DNA from: an uncultured Geobacteraceae bacterium
GTDB lineage: Bacteria > Desulfobacterota > Desulfuromonadia > Geobacterales > Pseudopelobacteraceae
Direction: 5' to 3'
NCBI GenBank assembly: GCA_903939115.1
Contig: CAJAFV010000038.1
Span: 1-62,023 of the forward strand
Length of the DNA: 62,023 nucleotides
The notes below the pieces were generated by a model. The model was not told where the DNA came from, ran no database searches, and saw only the letters and a program-made list of their open reading frames with translations. The position numbers and the translations under genes were made by a program. Shown here piece by piece: positions 17,173 to 26,162 of the stretch; the stretch's first letter is position 1, and each line of letters starts with the position of its first letter.

Positions 17173-17883
17173 ATGATCTCGCAAATAGTCAGTCGAAAAA
17201 AGTATGACCATATAATCAAGAATATTCCTCTTTTTTCTGATCTTTCAAGTGAGGAAATTGACCAGATTGACAGTATAATTATCAAAAAGAATTTTGTTAA
17301 GGATCAGATCGTTCTGTTAGAGGAAGATACTTCCAACTATATGTACATTGTTTACGCTGGAAAGGTTCGGGTCGTCAAACAAAGTATAGAAGGCAAAGAA
17401 CAGATCCTTACTATTCACAAAAAAAATGATTTTTTTGGAGAAATGTCTCTCCTTGATGGCAAAACCTCTCCTGCAACCGTTGTTGCGCACGAAGACGCGG
17501 TTATCGGTCTCCTCTCAAAGAATGATTTTGAACAGCATGTTCTTGGTCATGAAGTAATTCGAAAGAAAATAATCGAACTGTTGTGTTCCAATTTGCGTGA
17601 ATCATGGGCGATGATTAAGATTCTCAGTTTTGACAATGCGGAACAGCGAATTTTGGCTACTCTCGATCGCATGCAGGAAGTATATGGTTTGAGTGACGAT
17701 CGCGGAGTGATTGTTAATGTCAAACTGACGCATCAGCAAATTGCAAATTATGCATCAGTGACTCGTGAGACCGTTACACGAGTGCTTAACCGCTTTAAAA
17801 ATGAAGCGATAATTCAAATTTTGGATGGGAAAAAAATAGTGTTAACACCGAAGTTTTACGAGAGGGTAAAAACCGCGTGGTAA
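17173..17883 (+). CDS. Crp/Fnr-family transcriptional regulator
   Basis: A 236-aa regulator. The N-terminal cyclic-nucleotide-binding fold (about 15-130) includes FFGEMSLLDGKTSPATV, the region corresponding to the cAMP pocket. The C-terminal HTH_Crp domain (about 150-228) has LTHQQIANYASVTRETVTRV as its recognition helix-turn-helix. No N-terminal Cys cluster is present, so it is not an oxygen-sensing Fnr. It lies 61 bp after the lipoprotein gene. The effector is unknown. Confidence 0.9.
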   Translation: MISQIVSRKKYDHIIKNIPLFSDLSSEEIDQIDSIIIKKNFVKDQIVLLEEDTSNYMYIVYAGKVRVVKQSIEGKEQILTIHKKNDFFGEMSLLDGKTSPATVVAHEDAVIGLLSKNDFEQHVLGHEVIRKKIIELLCSNLRESWAMIKILSFDNAEQRILATLDRMQEVYGLSDDRGVIVNVKLTHQQIANYASVTRETVTRVLNRFKNEAIIQILDGKKIVLTPKFYERVKTAW

Positions 17884-17964
17884 TTTTAGTTACAGATGGA
17901 AGAACGTTCAGAAGGTTTGAAAAACAGGGCGATATCGCGGGTGTTCCTGTTTGTAGGTAAAGAA

Positions 17965-18324
17965 TCATCCCATGAGCCAAGAGACAGCTTCTTCCCGTGA
18001 AGTGAATATTTTTATATTTTTTTCACGGTATGATATTGCATTCTCTATGTGGGACATATCGTCAGGTGTCTGATCCGCCACAATAATGGCGTGTTTAGTC
18101 CCCCTGACACGACTTGAAATCTCACACGCAAAAATATGTAAATGAAAAATGAACGGCAATTTATTTAGGTCTGTCGCATCAACTATAATCTTCGTCAATC
18201 CCTGACTATCAATAATCTGTAGGACTGCTTCAAGTGTATGCGAGAGTTCTTCCAGGCTCACCTTTCCTGAAGATGTGATGTGTATGATGCCAGATTTTTC
18301 ATCAACTCTGACCATTTCAGGCAT
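17965..18324 (-). CDS. STAS/SpoIIAA-like protein
   Basis: A 119-aa single-domain protein. The pattern is a beta hairpin (GIIHITSSGKVSLEEL), a helix, then TKIIVDATDLNKLP and a second strand HAIIVADQT, as in the SpoIIAA/STAS-like fold. Such proteins act as adaptors or anti-sigma antagonists, or bind lipids. No partner kinase or sigma factor is adjacent. It is convergent with the Crp-type gene and lies downstream of livF on the same strand, 76 bp past it. Confidence 0.6.
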   Translation of the reverse strand: MPEMVRVDEKSGIIHITSSGKVSLEELSHTLEAVLQIIDSQGLTKIIVDATDLNKLPFIFHLHIFACEISSRVRGTKHAIIVADQTPDDMSHIENAISYREKNIKIFTSREEAVSWLMG

Positions 18325-18400
18325 TTCAATTCCTTTGCAGTTTGTTTTGAGTGGATCTGTGTAACGTTTTCGGGGGAGTGGCAGGGCTAAAAAACAAATT

Positions 18401-19129
18401 CTATCCCTTCTCCTTGCCTAAATACGCCCGTTTGACATCGGTATTATCCATCAGTTCGACTGATGACCCTTCCAGAATAATCTTGCCGGTCTCCAGAACA
18501 TACCCCCGGTCCGCCAGTTTAAGCGCCGCTTTGGCATTCTGTTCAACCAGCAGAATAGTGGTGCCATGTTCATGCCTGAGCTGATGCAGTACCCGGAATA
18601 TTTCCTGGAAAACCAGAGGTGCCAATCCCATGGAGGGTTCGTCCAGAAGCAGAAGTTTCGGTTTGGCCATAAGTGCCCTGCCGATCGCCAGCATCTGCTG
18701 TTCGCCACCCGACATGGTGCCGGCTAACTGTTTGCGGCGGTTGAGCAGCTGGGGAAACAGAGTAAAAATATGTTCCCGATCCTCATTGATGGACGCCTTA
18801 TCTTCCCGGCTTCGATAACGGAGGTATGCGCCCAGATCCAGGTTATCCTCTACGGAGAGCTGTTTAAAGACCTGACGGCCTTCGGGAACCTGGGAAATAC
18901 CGAGCTTGACGATCCGATCAGGAGCAAGTTCAGTAATCTGCTTATTCTCGAAGAGTACCTCGCCGGAAGAAGCAGGGGTTACACCGGAAATAGTATTCAG
19001 GATTGTAGTCTTGCCGGCTCCATTGGCACCAATCAGGGTCACTATTTCACCTTCTAGAAGACGTAGTGAAACATTCTTGAGAGCGTGAACCTTGCCGTAG
19101 TGGGTATGTATGTTTTTAAGGCGTAACAT
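18401..19129 (-). CDS. livF: Branched-chain amino acid ABC transporter ATPase LivF
   Basis: A 242-aa ABC ATPase. Walker A is GANGAGKT (about 36-43), the signature motif is MSGGEQQM (about 139), and Walker B is LLLLDEPSMGLAP. It is the second ATPase of the Liv importer, pairing with LivG on the cytoplasmic face of LivHM. The start overlaps the livG stop by 1 bp. It is the last gene of the paaK-ACT-livKK-livHMGF operon. Confidence 0.94.
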   Translation of the reverse strand: MLRLKNIHTHYGKVHALKNVSLRLLEGEIVTLIGANGAGKTTILNTISGVTPASSGEVLFENKQITELAPDRIVKLGISQVPEGRQVFKQLSVEDNLDLGAYLRYRSREDKASINEDREHIFTLFPQLLNRRKQLAGTMSGGEQQMLAIGRALMAKPKLLLLDEPSMGLAPLVFQEIFRVLHQLRHEHGTTILLVEQNAKAALKLADRGYVLETGKIILEGSSVELMDNTDVKRAYLGKEKG

Positions 19130-19884
19130 CAGTCGGCATCCCCCAGATATGCTGCAATGACCTCACGGTTTTCCTGTATCTCCTGTGGTGTCCCTTCAGC
19201 CAGTTTGCGCCCAAGATTCAGAACCAGGAGTCGGTCGCAGATGTCCATAACCAGGTCCATGTCATGTTCGACAAGTACCACCGTTATGCCCAGATCACGG
19301 ATCCGCTGAATCAGACGTGCCAGTCCGAGGGTTTCCCGGCTGTTGAGGCCGGCAGCCGGCTCGTCCATCAGGATAATGCCCGGCTCAACGGCCAGAGCCC
19401 GGGCTATTTCAAGCAAACGCCCTTTTCCGAACGATATATTGCCTGCCGTTACCTCAGCAAGCTCAGAAATTCCTGTAAATTCAAGCCACTTCAGGGCAGC
19501 TGTACGAATGTTCAGCTCTTCCGACCTGCTCCAGGGCATACGCAGTGAACAGGCAAGGAGCCCGCTCGAGCTCTTGGTGTGAAGCCCGACCATAACGTTT
19601 TCCAATACCGTCATGCCGCCGAACAGCTCAATGTTCTGAAAGGTGCGCACCATGCCGAGTCGAGCCAGTTTTTCGGGAGGCTGACCGGATACATCAACAT
19701 TGTTCAGCAGTACGTGTCCGGAACTCTGGGTGTAAATTCCTGAAATTATGTTGAAAAGAGTCGTCTTTCCGGCTCCGTTTGGTCCGATGACGCCGGTGAT
19801 GTCCCCTTTTTTGATTGAGAAGGAAACATCCTCAAGTGCCGTCACGCCACCGAAAATCTGGGTTATGCCGGAAACTTCAAGCAT
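19129..19884 (-). CDS. livG: Branched-chain amino acid ABC transporter ATPase LivG
   Basis: A 251-aa ABC ATPase. Walker A is GPNGAGKTT (about 36-44). The signature region is ISFGKGRLLEIARAL, where the usual SGGQ is replaced by SFGKG as is common in LivG. Walker B is GIILMDEPAAGLN. The C-terminal extension LAEGTPQEIQENREVIAAYLG is typical of LivG. Its start overlaps livM by 8 bp. Confidence 0.94.
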   Translation of the reverse strand: MLEVSGITQIFGGVTALEDVSFSIKKGDITGVIGPNGAGKTTLFNIISGIYTQSSGHVLLNNVDVSGQPPEKLARLGMVRTFQNIELFGGMTVLENVMVGLHTKSSSGLLACSLRMPWSRSEELNIRTAALKWLEFTGISELAEVTAGNISFGKGRLLEIARALAVEPGIILMDEPAAGLNSRETLGLARLIQRIRDLGITVVLVEHDMDLVMDICDRLLVLNLGRKLAEGTPQEIQENREVIAAYLGDAD

Positions 19885-20833
19885 GTTTGCCCCCTCTCTT
19901 TTTCAGCAGCTTTCGTAAAAGGTCCGGCACACCCCGCACCAGACCTCTTGGCATGAACATGACCATCATCATCAGCATGGCTCCGTAGATAATGATATCG
20001 TAATCCTGGGCAGCCCGCAGGAACTCCGGCAATAGCGTCAGCAGGGCGGCACCCAGAAACGAACCGTAGATACTCCCCAACCCACCGATGACCACCATCG
20101 TGAGTAGTTCTACCGAAAAGTTGAAGCCAAAGGATGCCGGAGAAATGAATGTCATGGTGTGGGCGTAAAGACTGCCGGCTATGGATGAAATCACGGCCGA
20201 AAGGGCGAATATCTGAACCTTGAGCAGACGGGCATTGATTCCCAAAACCTGTGCTGCAACCTCAGAATCATGTACTGCCCGCAGGGCCCGTCCAATCCGC
20301 GAGTTGGCCAGATTCAGGGTCAGCAGTATCATGCCGAGTGTAAAGGACCAGATCAGGTAGAAGTTTTTCTTGTCACTGTCAAAGGTCAGGCTGCCGATGG
20401 CAATATTGGGAATGCCGGACAAGCCGGATGGACCGCCGGTCAGTCCGATGGTTTCGTTGAAGGTGATATACATGATGATTCCCATACCCAGGGTCGCCAT
20501 GGCCAGATAATGCCCCTTAAGCTTGAGGATCGGGAAGCCGATCAGAAATGCCAATCCGCCAACAACGGCCGCAGCCAGGGGCATGGCAAGCCAGGGGTTC
20601 CAGCCGTAGGTTGCGGTCAGGATGCCGGACAGGTAAGCGCCCAGTCCAAAAAAACCGGCATGGCCGAGGGAAATCTGGCCTGCATACCCCAAGAGGAGGT
20701 TGAGACCGATGGCCAGCATGGTATGGATGCCGACAAACACCAGTACATTCATCAGATAGCCGCCACTGAGGGCAAACGGCACAGCAAGAATCAGGGCGGC
20801 AAACCCCAGAAATTTAATCATGTCACGATTCAT
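19877..20833 (-). CDS. livM: Branched-chain amino acid ABC transporter permease LivM
   Basis: A 318-aa inner-membrane permease with about eight to nine hydrophobic helices. The family segment GLNLLLGYAGQISLGHAGFF (about 43-62) and the coupling region ALRAVHDSEVAAQVLGINA are clear. It forms the channel heterodimer with LivH. It overlaps livG by 8 bp and follows livH by 3 bp, so it is translationally coupled. Confidence 0.94.
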   Translation of the reverse strand: MNRDMIKFLGFAALILAVPFALSGGYLMNVLVFVGIHTMLAIGLNLLLGYAGQISLGHAGFFGLGAYLSGILTATYGWNPWLAMPLAAAVVGGLAFLIGFPILKLKGHYLAMATLGMGIIMYITFNETIGLTGGPSGLSGIPNIAIGSLTFDSDKKNFYLIWSFTLGMILLTLNLANSRIGRALRAVHDSEVAAQVLGINARLLKVQIFALSAVISSIAGSLYAHTMTFISPASFGFNFSVELLTMVVIGGLGSIYGSFLGAALLTLLPEFLRAAQDYDIIIYGAMLMMMVMFMPRGLVRGVPDLLRKLLKKRGGKHA

Positions 20834-20836
20834 CGG

Positions 20837-21718
20837 CTATACCCTCTCACTCTGGGCTTTGCCGAAAAGACCTTGAGGCCGTATAAACAGGATCAGGAGC
20901 AGAATGATAAAGGCAATGGCGTCCTTGTAGCCGGATGAAATCAAGCCTGCCCCCAGAGACTCAAGGATCCCGAGAATCAAACCACCGACCACGGTTGCGC
21001 CGCCGCTGCTCATACCACCGATAATGGCGGCACAGAATCCTTTTAATCCGAGCATGACGCCGACGTCATAGGCGGTCATCGTCAACGGGGCGACAATAAT
21101 GCCGGCCACCGACCCCATGGCCGAACTGATAATGAACGAGAACAGTACCATGCGGCGCACATCGATCCCTACGAGGCCGGCGGCACGACGGTTGTAGGCG
21201 CAGGCTCGCATGGCCTTGCCGCTGATGGTGTGATAGAAGTAGAATTTATTGGCTGCAATGATCAACAGAGTAATTCCCAGTATCCAGATGTGCTGGGGCA
21301 GGATCGTGGCGCCGCCGACGGCAATCGGTTCTTCTCCGGAAAAAGGGGGGATGGCGTGGGTGTCCTTGCCCCACAGCAGCATGGAAAGACCGCGGATCAG
21401 GATACTGCCGCCGATTGTAATGATGACCAGATTGATGGGGGTCGGCTGGCGAAGCGGACGGATGGCCAATCTTTCAAACAGCATGCCTGATGCGGTGGAA
21501 ACAGCAATCGCACAGGGAATCGCCGCCCATAAAGGGAGTTTGCAGCTGTCCAGAAACAGGAGCGTCAACATGCCGCCCAGCATGACAAACTCACCCTGGG
21601 CAAAATTTATAATTCCGGTGGCATTATAGATGATCGAAAATCCGATGCCTATCAGCGCGTAGATGGCACCGGTTGACAGGCCGGAAAGGACATACTGGAG
21701 AAGTTGGTCGAACTGCAT
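20837..21718 (-). CDS. livH: Branched-chain amino acid ABC transporter permease LivH
   Basis: A 293-aa inner-membrane permease. Family motifs are IYALIGIGFSIIYNATGIIN (about 19-38), FAQGEFVMLGG, and the coupling region AMRACAYNRRAAGLVGID. It follows the second livK gene by 64 bp, and that gap contains a strong hairpin that may set the expression ratio of binding protein to permease. Confidence 0.94.
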   Translation of the reverse strand: MQFDQLLQYVLSGLSTGAIYALIGIGFSIIYNATGIINFAQGEFVMLGGMLTLLFLDSCKLPLWAAIPCAIAVSTASGMLFERLAIRPLRQPTPINLVIITIGGSILIRGLSMLLWGKDTHAIPPFSGEEPIAVGGATILPQHIWILGITLLIIAANKFYFYHTISGKAMRACAYNRRAAGLVGIDVRRMVLFSFIISSAMGSVAGIIVAPLTMTAYDVGVMLGLKGFCAAIIGGMSSGGATVVGGLILGILESLGAGLISSGYKDAIAFIILLLILFIRPQGLFGKAQSERV

Positions 21719-21732
21719 TGTACCTCATAAAT

Positions 21733-21760
21733 GTGGGGGCGAACGGCTGCTCGCCCCCAC
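21733..21760 (-). promoter_or_regulatory. Intercistronic hairpin between livK and livH
   Basis: GTGGGGGCGA (21733-21742) pairs perfectly with TCGCCCCCAC (21751-21760) across an 8-nt loop. No T run follows on the minus strand, so it looks more like an mRNA-stabilising or partial-attenuation hairpin than a full terminator. Confidence 0.6.
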
Positions 21761-21782
21761 GAAAAAATCATTTATTTGAAGG

Positions 21783-22922
21783 TTATTTAACTATTACCCA
21801 ATCCTTGTTTTTCACTTCAACCAGTACAAAGGCTTCCTTGCCGAGTCCGGCATGATCCAGTGACGAATAGGTAAAGGTCCCGCCGATGCCGTGGAACTGT
21901 TTGGTCTTCTCCAGTTGATCACGGATGGCGGCAGGCGTATCTGCGCCGAGTTCAAAAGTGCCTTTCAGAAGCATGACGGCATCCCAGGCATGTCCGCCAA
22001 AGTGGTCGCCTTCCGCCTTGTAATGCTTCTGGTAATCCTTGACAAAAGCCATCAACGTTTTCTTCTGCGGGTCTGAAGTTGGCAGGACATCGGCAACCAG
22101 TACCTTTCCCGATGGAAGTCTGATGCCTTCAGCAGCGTCCCCGGCCAGATCGATGAATTTTTTGGATGAAACCCCGTGACTCATATAGAGAGGGATTTTC
22201 AAGCCGAGCTGCTTAGCGTTCTTGGCAATAACGGCCGGTCCCGGGTTGGTACCCCAGCAGATGATCACATCCGGCTTTATGCCGCGGATTTTGGTAAGCT
22301 GCGCAGTCATGTCTGTATCTTTGGGGCTGTAGGTGTCATCGGAGACGATTGAAATTCCGAACGCTGCAGCCTGCGCCTTAAGCTGTTCGCGTCCTGATGC
22401 GCCGAATCCGTCAGAAACCGTCAGGATTGAGACCTTAGTAAGTTTCTGCTTTTGAAGCTGTTCGAAGATTTTGCCGACCGCCAGGGTATCGTTCTGGGCG
22501 GTCTTGAAGATCCATTTTTTCAGCGGATCAGTAATTTTTATCCCGGCCGAGCAGGATATCAGCGGTATCTGCTCTTTCTCTGCAACCGGTATGACAGCCA
22601 TGGATTCACCGGTGGTGCTGGGGCCGATAATCGCAACTACCTTGTCGTCCTTGATCAGTTTGGTGGCCAGTTGAACCGCCTTGGTGGCGTCTCCGGCAGT
22701 ATCATAGATTACCAGTTCGATCTTGCGGCCTTTTATCCCACCGGCAGCGTTAATCTCATCAACAACCATTTTGGCGCTGTTGCGTTCCGGTTCTCCAAGA
22801 AATGCGGCTGGACCGGTAACGGCAAACAGGGCTCCGATCTTTATGGGTGCAGCGGCACAAACGACTGTCGCAAACATCAAGGTGCATAATGCTGCCATGG
22901 ATACAATAAATCTAACGTGCAT
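21783..22922 (-). CDS. livK: Liv-type periplasmic substrate-binding protein (copy 2)
   Basis: A 379-aa exported binding protein. The signal peptide is about residues 1-24 (ending VVCAA). Then comes the type I periplasmic-binding fold: PIKIGALFAVTGPAAFLGEP, AIIGPSTTGESMAV, and PGPAVIAKNAKQLGLKIPLY. It is clearly paralogous to the neighbouring gene at 22958-24103, and long blocks such as DTDMTAQLTKIRGIKPD are identical. It delivers ligand to LivHM. The ligand may be a branched-chain or aromatic amino acid, or an aryl acid given the paaK context. Confidence 0.92.
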   Translation of the reverse strand: MHVRFIVSMAALCTLMFATVVCAAAPIKIGALFAVTGPAAFLGEPERNSAKMVVDEINAAGGIKGRKIELVIYDTAGDATKAVQLATKLIKDDKVVAIIGPSTTGESMAVIPVAEKEQIPLISCSAGIKITDPLKKWIFKTAQNDTLAVGKIFEQLQKQKLTKVSILTVSDGFGASGREQLKAQAAAFGISIVSDDTYSPKDTDMTAQLTKIRGIKPDVIICWGTNPGPAVIAKNAKQLGLKIPLYMSHGVSSKKFIDLAGDAAEGIRLPSGKVLVADVLPTSDPQKKTLMAFVKDYQKHYKAEGDHFGGHAWDAVMLLKGTFELGADTPAAIRDQLEKTKQFHGIGGTFTYSSLDHAGLGKEAFVLVEVKNKDWVIVK

Positions 22923-22957
22923 GCTGGTAACCTCCCTCTTTGGCTAGATAAATTTGA

Positions 22958-24103
22958 TTACTTGAGTAACGCCCAGTCACCTTTGGTAACTTTGACCATC
23001 TCAAATGCTGAAAGGTCGAGACCGTTATGATCTTTGGGTGACATACTGAAAATTCCGGAAATACTCACCAGTTTAGTGGTCTGCTCAATACCGCTTCTGA
23101 TCTGCTCCGGCGAAGAACCGACCTTTTTAATCGCATCGCTGATCAGCAGAAAGGCATCGTAGGCGTAACCGCCAAAGGTGGAGGCCTCGGTGCCATATGC
23201 CTTCTTGTAGGCCTGGTCATACTCTTTCAGCAGTCTGCCCTGAGGATCAGACTTTGGAAACGAGTCGTAGACAGACAGTTTACCCGCCGGGAGCATGACG
23301 CCTTCGGCGGCCTCGGCACCGGCCAGTTCAATGTATTTCTTGGAAGCAACGCCGTGGCTCATGTAAAGCGGGGTCTTGATGCCGAGTTGCTTGATGTTTT
23401 TAGTGATAACCGCCGGACCGGGGTTGGTGCCCCAGCAGATGATGGCGTCCGGTTTGATACCGCGAATCTTGGTCAATTGGGCGGTCATGTCGGTGTCTTT
23501 CGGGCCGTAGACTTCGTCGGCGACTATGGTGAACCCTTTCTGTGAGGCGATCGCCTTGAGCTGTTCACGACCGGAGGCGCCAAAGCCATCCGTGACGGTC
23601 AGCAGTGCAATCGTCTTCTGCTTCTTGCTGGTCATGTAGTTCAGGATTTTTTCAGCAGCCACATGGTCATTGGCCGGGGTTTTAAAGACCCAGTGCTTGG
23701 CCGGATCAGTAATTTTAATGCCGGCTGCGCAGGAAACCAACGGGATTTTCTCTTTTTCGACAACCGGAATAACAGCCATGGATTCCCCGGTCGTGCTCGG
23801 TCCGATAATTACCGAGACCTTGTCGTCCTTGATCAGTCTGGTGGCAAGTTGCACAGCCTTGGTGGCATCACCGGTGGTGTCGTAAATAACAGCCTCCAGC
23901 TTGACTCCGTTAATGCCCCCCTTGTCATTGGTCTCCTTGACCAGCAGCTCCAGGGTCTTTTTTTCCGGTTCACCCAGAAAAGAGGCCGGCCCGGTAACCG
24001 CAAACAGTCCACCAATCTTGATGGTGCCAGCTGCAAAGGATACCGGGGCGGTCAGAAGAGAGATACTCATCAGACAGCAAGCTACAACTAATCGTTTCAT
24101 CAT
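22958..24103 (-). CDS. livK: Liv-type periplasmic substrate-binding protein (copy 1)
   Basis: A 381-aa exported binding protein with a signal peptide (about 1-24, ending SFAAG) and the same fold as its downstream paralogue. Shared blocks include GPSTTGESMAVIPV and TVTDGFGASGREQLKA. Sequence differs mainly in the outer surface and C-terminal lobe, consistent with a tandem duplication that may have split ligand range. An GGAGG site precedes the ATG. A 35-bp gap separates it from copy 2. Confidence 0.92.
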   Translation of the reverse strand: MMKRLVVACCLMSISLLTAPVSFAAGTIKIGGLFAVTGPASFLGEPEKKTLELLVKETNDKGGINGVKLEAVIYDTTGDATKAVQLATRLIKDDKVSVIIGPSTTGESMAVIPVVEKEKIPLVSCAAGIKITDPAKHWVFKTPANDHVAAEKILNYMTSKKQKTIALLTVTDGFGASGREQLKAIASQKGFTIVADEVYGPKDTDMTAQLTKIRGIKPDAIICWGTNPGPAVITKNIKQLGIKTPLYMSHGVASKKYIELAGAEAAEGVMLPAGKLSVYDSFPKSDPQGRLLKEYDQAYKKAYGTEASTFGGYAYDAFLLISDAIKKVGSSPEQIRSGIEQTTKLVSISGIFSMSPKDHNGLDLSAFEMVKVTKGDWALLK

Positions 24104-24128
24104 ACAAATAACCTCCGGAAATAGTTAC

Positions 24129-24560
24129 CTACATACTGTACAGACGTTCACCTTCAAGGATATGTACACCGCTGCCCGTGAGTGTCTCTATGGCTTTATC
24201 GGTATCGTCAAAACGGAAGACTATCACGGCGTTGCCGCCACTGCGCTCACCGAAGGCATACATATATTCGACATTGATATGCTTGGAATCGAGGACGTTC
24301 AGAATGTGCGACAGGCCGCCGGGACGATCGAGTACCTCGACGGCTACCACTTCGGTTTTGTTGACCGTAAAACCGCATCCTTTCAGTACTGATTTGGCTT
24401 TTTCAACATCATTGACAATCAGGCGCAGGATGCCAAAATCCGATGTATCAGCCAGGGACAGTGCTCGAATGTTGATGCCGCTTTCGCTGAGAATGCGGGA
24501 TATCTCAGCCAAACGTCCCGATTTGTTTTCGATAAAAATGGATATCTGTTCGACTTTCAT
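24129..24560 (-). CDS. Tandem ACT-domain protein
   Basis: A 143-aa protein made of two ACT domains (about 1-68 and 69-143). Typical segments are [20 protein letters not shown] and [20 protein letters not shown], each with the glycine/asparagine-like turn that binds amino acids. Stand-alone ACT proteins are proposed amino-acid sensors. The gene lies between paaK and the liv genes in one operon, so it may sense the transported amino acid. Confidence 0.88.
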   Translation of the reverse strand: MKVEQISIFIENKSGRLAEISRILSESGINIRALSLADTSDFGILRLIVNDVEKAKSVLKGCGFTVNKTEVVAVEVLDRPGGLSHILNVLDSKHINVEYMYAFGERSGGNAVIVFRFDDTDKAIETLTGSGVHILEGERLYSM

Positions 24561-24591
24561 GAGCTAACTCCCTTATCCACAAGCTCCGCTG

Positions 24592-25893
24592 CTATAGTTT
24601 GCGGTTGTCAATAACCCGCGTGGCCTTGCCCTCGCTGCGCTGGATGGTCTTCGGCTCCACAAGTCGGGCAGAGCAGGTGATGCCAAGTTTGTCCTTGATT
24701 TCCTTCTCGATCCGCTTGGCAAGCCTTTGCAGAATTTTGACCTCATCGGAGAAAATCTGCTCATCAATCTCAACATGCACTTCCAGAGTATCAAGATTTT
24801 CCAAACGGTCAACGACAAGCAGATAGTGCGGTTCAACTCCTTCAATGCCGATCAGGATCGCCTCAATCTGGGAAGGGAATACGTTGACGCCGCGGATGAT
24901 GAGCATGTCGTCGGAGCGGCCGCTCATGCGTGAGATGCGCGCGTGGGTACGACCACAGAGACATGGTTCATAGGTTATGCTTGTGATATCACGGGTGCGG
25001 TAGCGGATCAGCGGTATCCCCTGTTTTGTGATGGTTGTTATGACCAGCTCTCCCCGCTCCCCCTCAGCGACGCGTTGTCCGGTATCAGGATTTATAATCT
25101 CCGGAATGAAATGGTCTTCCCATATATGCAGCCCGCATTTGGCCTCGATACATTCAATGGCGACACCCGGACCCATAATTTCCGACAGGCCATAGATGTC
25201 GATAGCATCAAGATTAAGTTTTGCCTCGATTTCGCCGCGCATCGCCTCTGACCAAGGTTCTGCACCGAAGATTCCAACCTTCAAACGAAGATCTTTAAAA
25301 TTTATCCCTTCAACCTTTGCCTCTTCCGCCATAAAAAGAGCATACGAGGGTGTGCAGGTAAGTACCGTTGAACCGAAGTCCTGCATGATCATGATCTGGC
25401 GCTTGGTGTTGCCACCCGAGATCGGAATGACCGATGCGCCCAGTCGTTCGGCGCCATAATGCGCACCAAGGCCTCCGGTGAATAATCCATATCCGTAGGC
25501 GTTATGTATTATATCGCCTTTGCCTGCACCCGCAGAGACAAACGAGCGGGCCATCAACTCGGACCAGACATCAATATCCTTGCGGGTATAACCGACAACG
25601 GTAGGTTTGCCTGTAGTGCCGCTGGACGCATGAATGCGGACAATTTCCTCCATCGGTACCGCAAAGAGGCCGTAGGGATAGGAATCACGCATGTTCTGCT
25701 TGGTGGTGAATGGCAGGCGCTCAAGATCGTTCAGGGATTTAACATCACCCGGCTTGATACCTGCCGTGTTGAAAGCATTCCTGTAAAAAGGGACATGTGC
25801 ATAAACCCGCTCTAAAGCAGCCTGGAGCCGCTTAAGCTGCAGTGCTTCCAACGCAGGACGTGGCAGAGTTTCAAATTCCTCATTGTAGTACAT
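24592..25893 (-). CDS. paaK: Phenylacetate-CoA ligase (PaaK family)
   Basis: An AMP-forming aryl-CoA ligase of about 433 residues. The ATP-binding motif is [16 protein letters not shown] (about residue 90), [10 protein letters not shown] is the adenylate motif, and IRYRTRDIT and [13 protein letters not shown] mark the C-terminal domain. It activates phenylacetate or related aryl acids with CoA. It heads an operon with an ACT protein and a Liv transporter, which suggests use of aromatic amino acids or their aryl-acid products. ATG 25893 is used; GTG 25899, two codons upstream, is better spaced from the GAGG site and is an alternative. Confidence 0.92.
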   Translation of the reverse strand: MYYNEEFETLPRPALEALQLKRLQAALERVYAHVPFYRNAFNTAGIKPGDVKSLNDLERLPFTTKQNMRDSYPYGLFAVPMEEIVRIHASSGTTGKPTVVGYTRKDIDVWSELMARSFVSAGAGKGDIIHNAYGYGLFTGGLGAHYGAERLGASVIPISGGNTKRQIMIMQDFGSTVLTCTPSYALFMAEEAKVEGINFKDLRLKVGIFGAEPWSEAMRGEIEAKLNLDAIDIYGLSEIMGPGVAIECIEAKCGLHIWEDHFIPEIINPDTGQRVAEGERGELVITTITKQGIPLIRYRTRDITSITYEPCLCGRTHARISRMSGRSDDMLIIRGVNVFPSQIEAILIGIEGVEPHYLLVVDRLENLDTLEVHVEIDEQIFSDEVKILQRLAKRIEKEIKDKLGITCSARLVEPKTIQRSEGKATRVIDNRKL

Positions 25894-26162
25894 ACGCACA
25901 CAACCTCAATAAAATACGGGTTCACACACCCGAGGATTTAACCGTACTCTTTTACAACAAAAGTGGCACTAAAGGCAACTTTTTATGGGTAGATGCAGTG
26001 AATGATGGGTTGACCTGATGGCGTTCAGATGATATTTTATCGCAGGAATCGGGGAGGTAAAAGAGAGGAAATACCGCATGTTCCTGCGTATATCCTGCCT
26101 TTTAAAGCATAATACTCAATTTTAGTAGTTCAATAACAGTAGGTTACAAAAGGAATGTTTTT

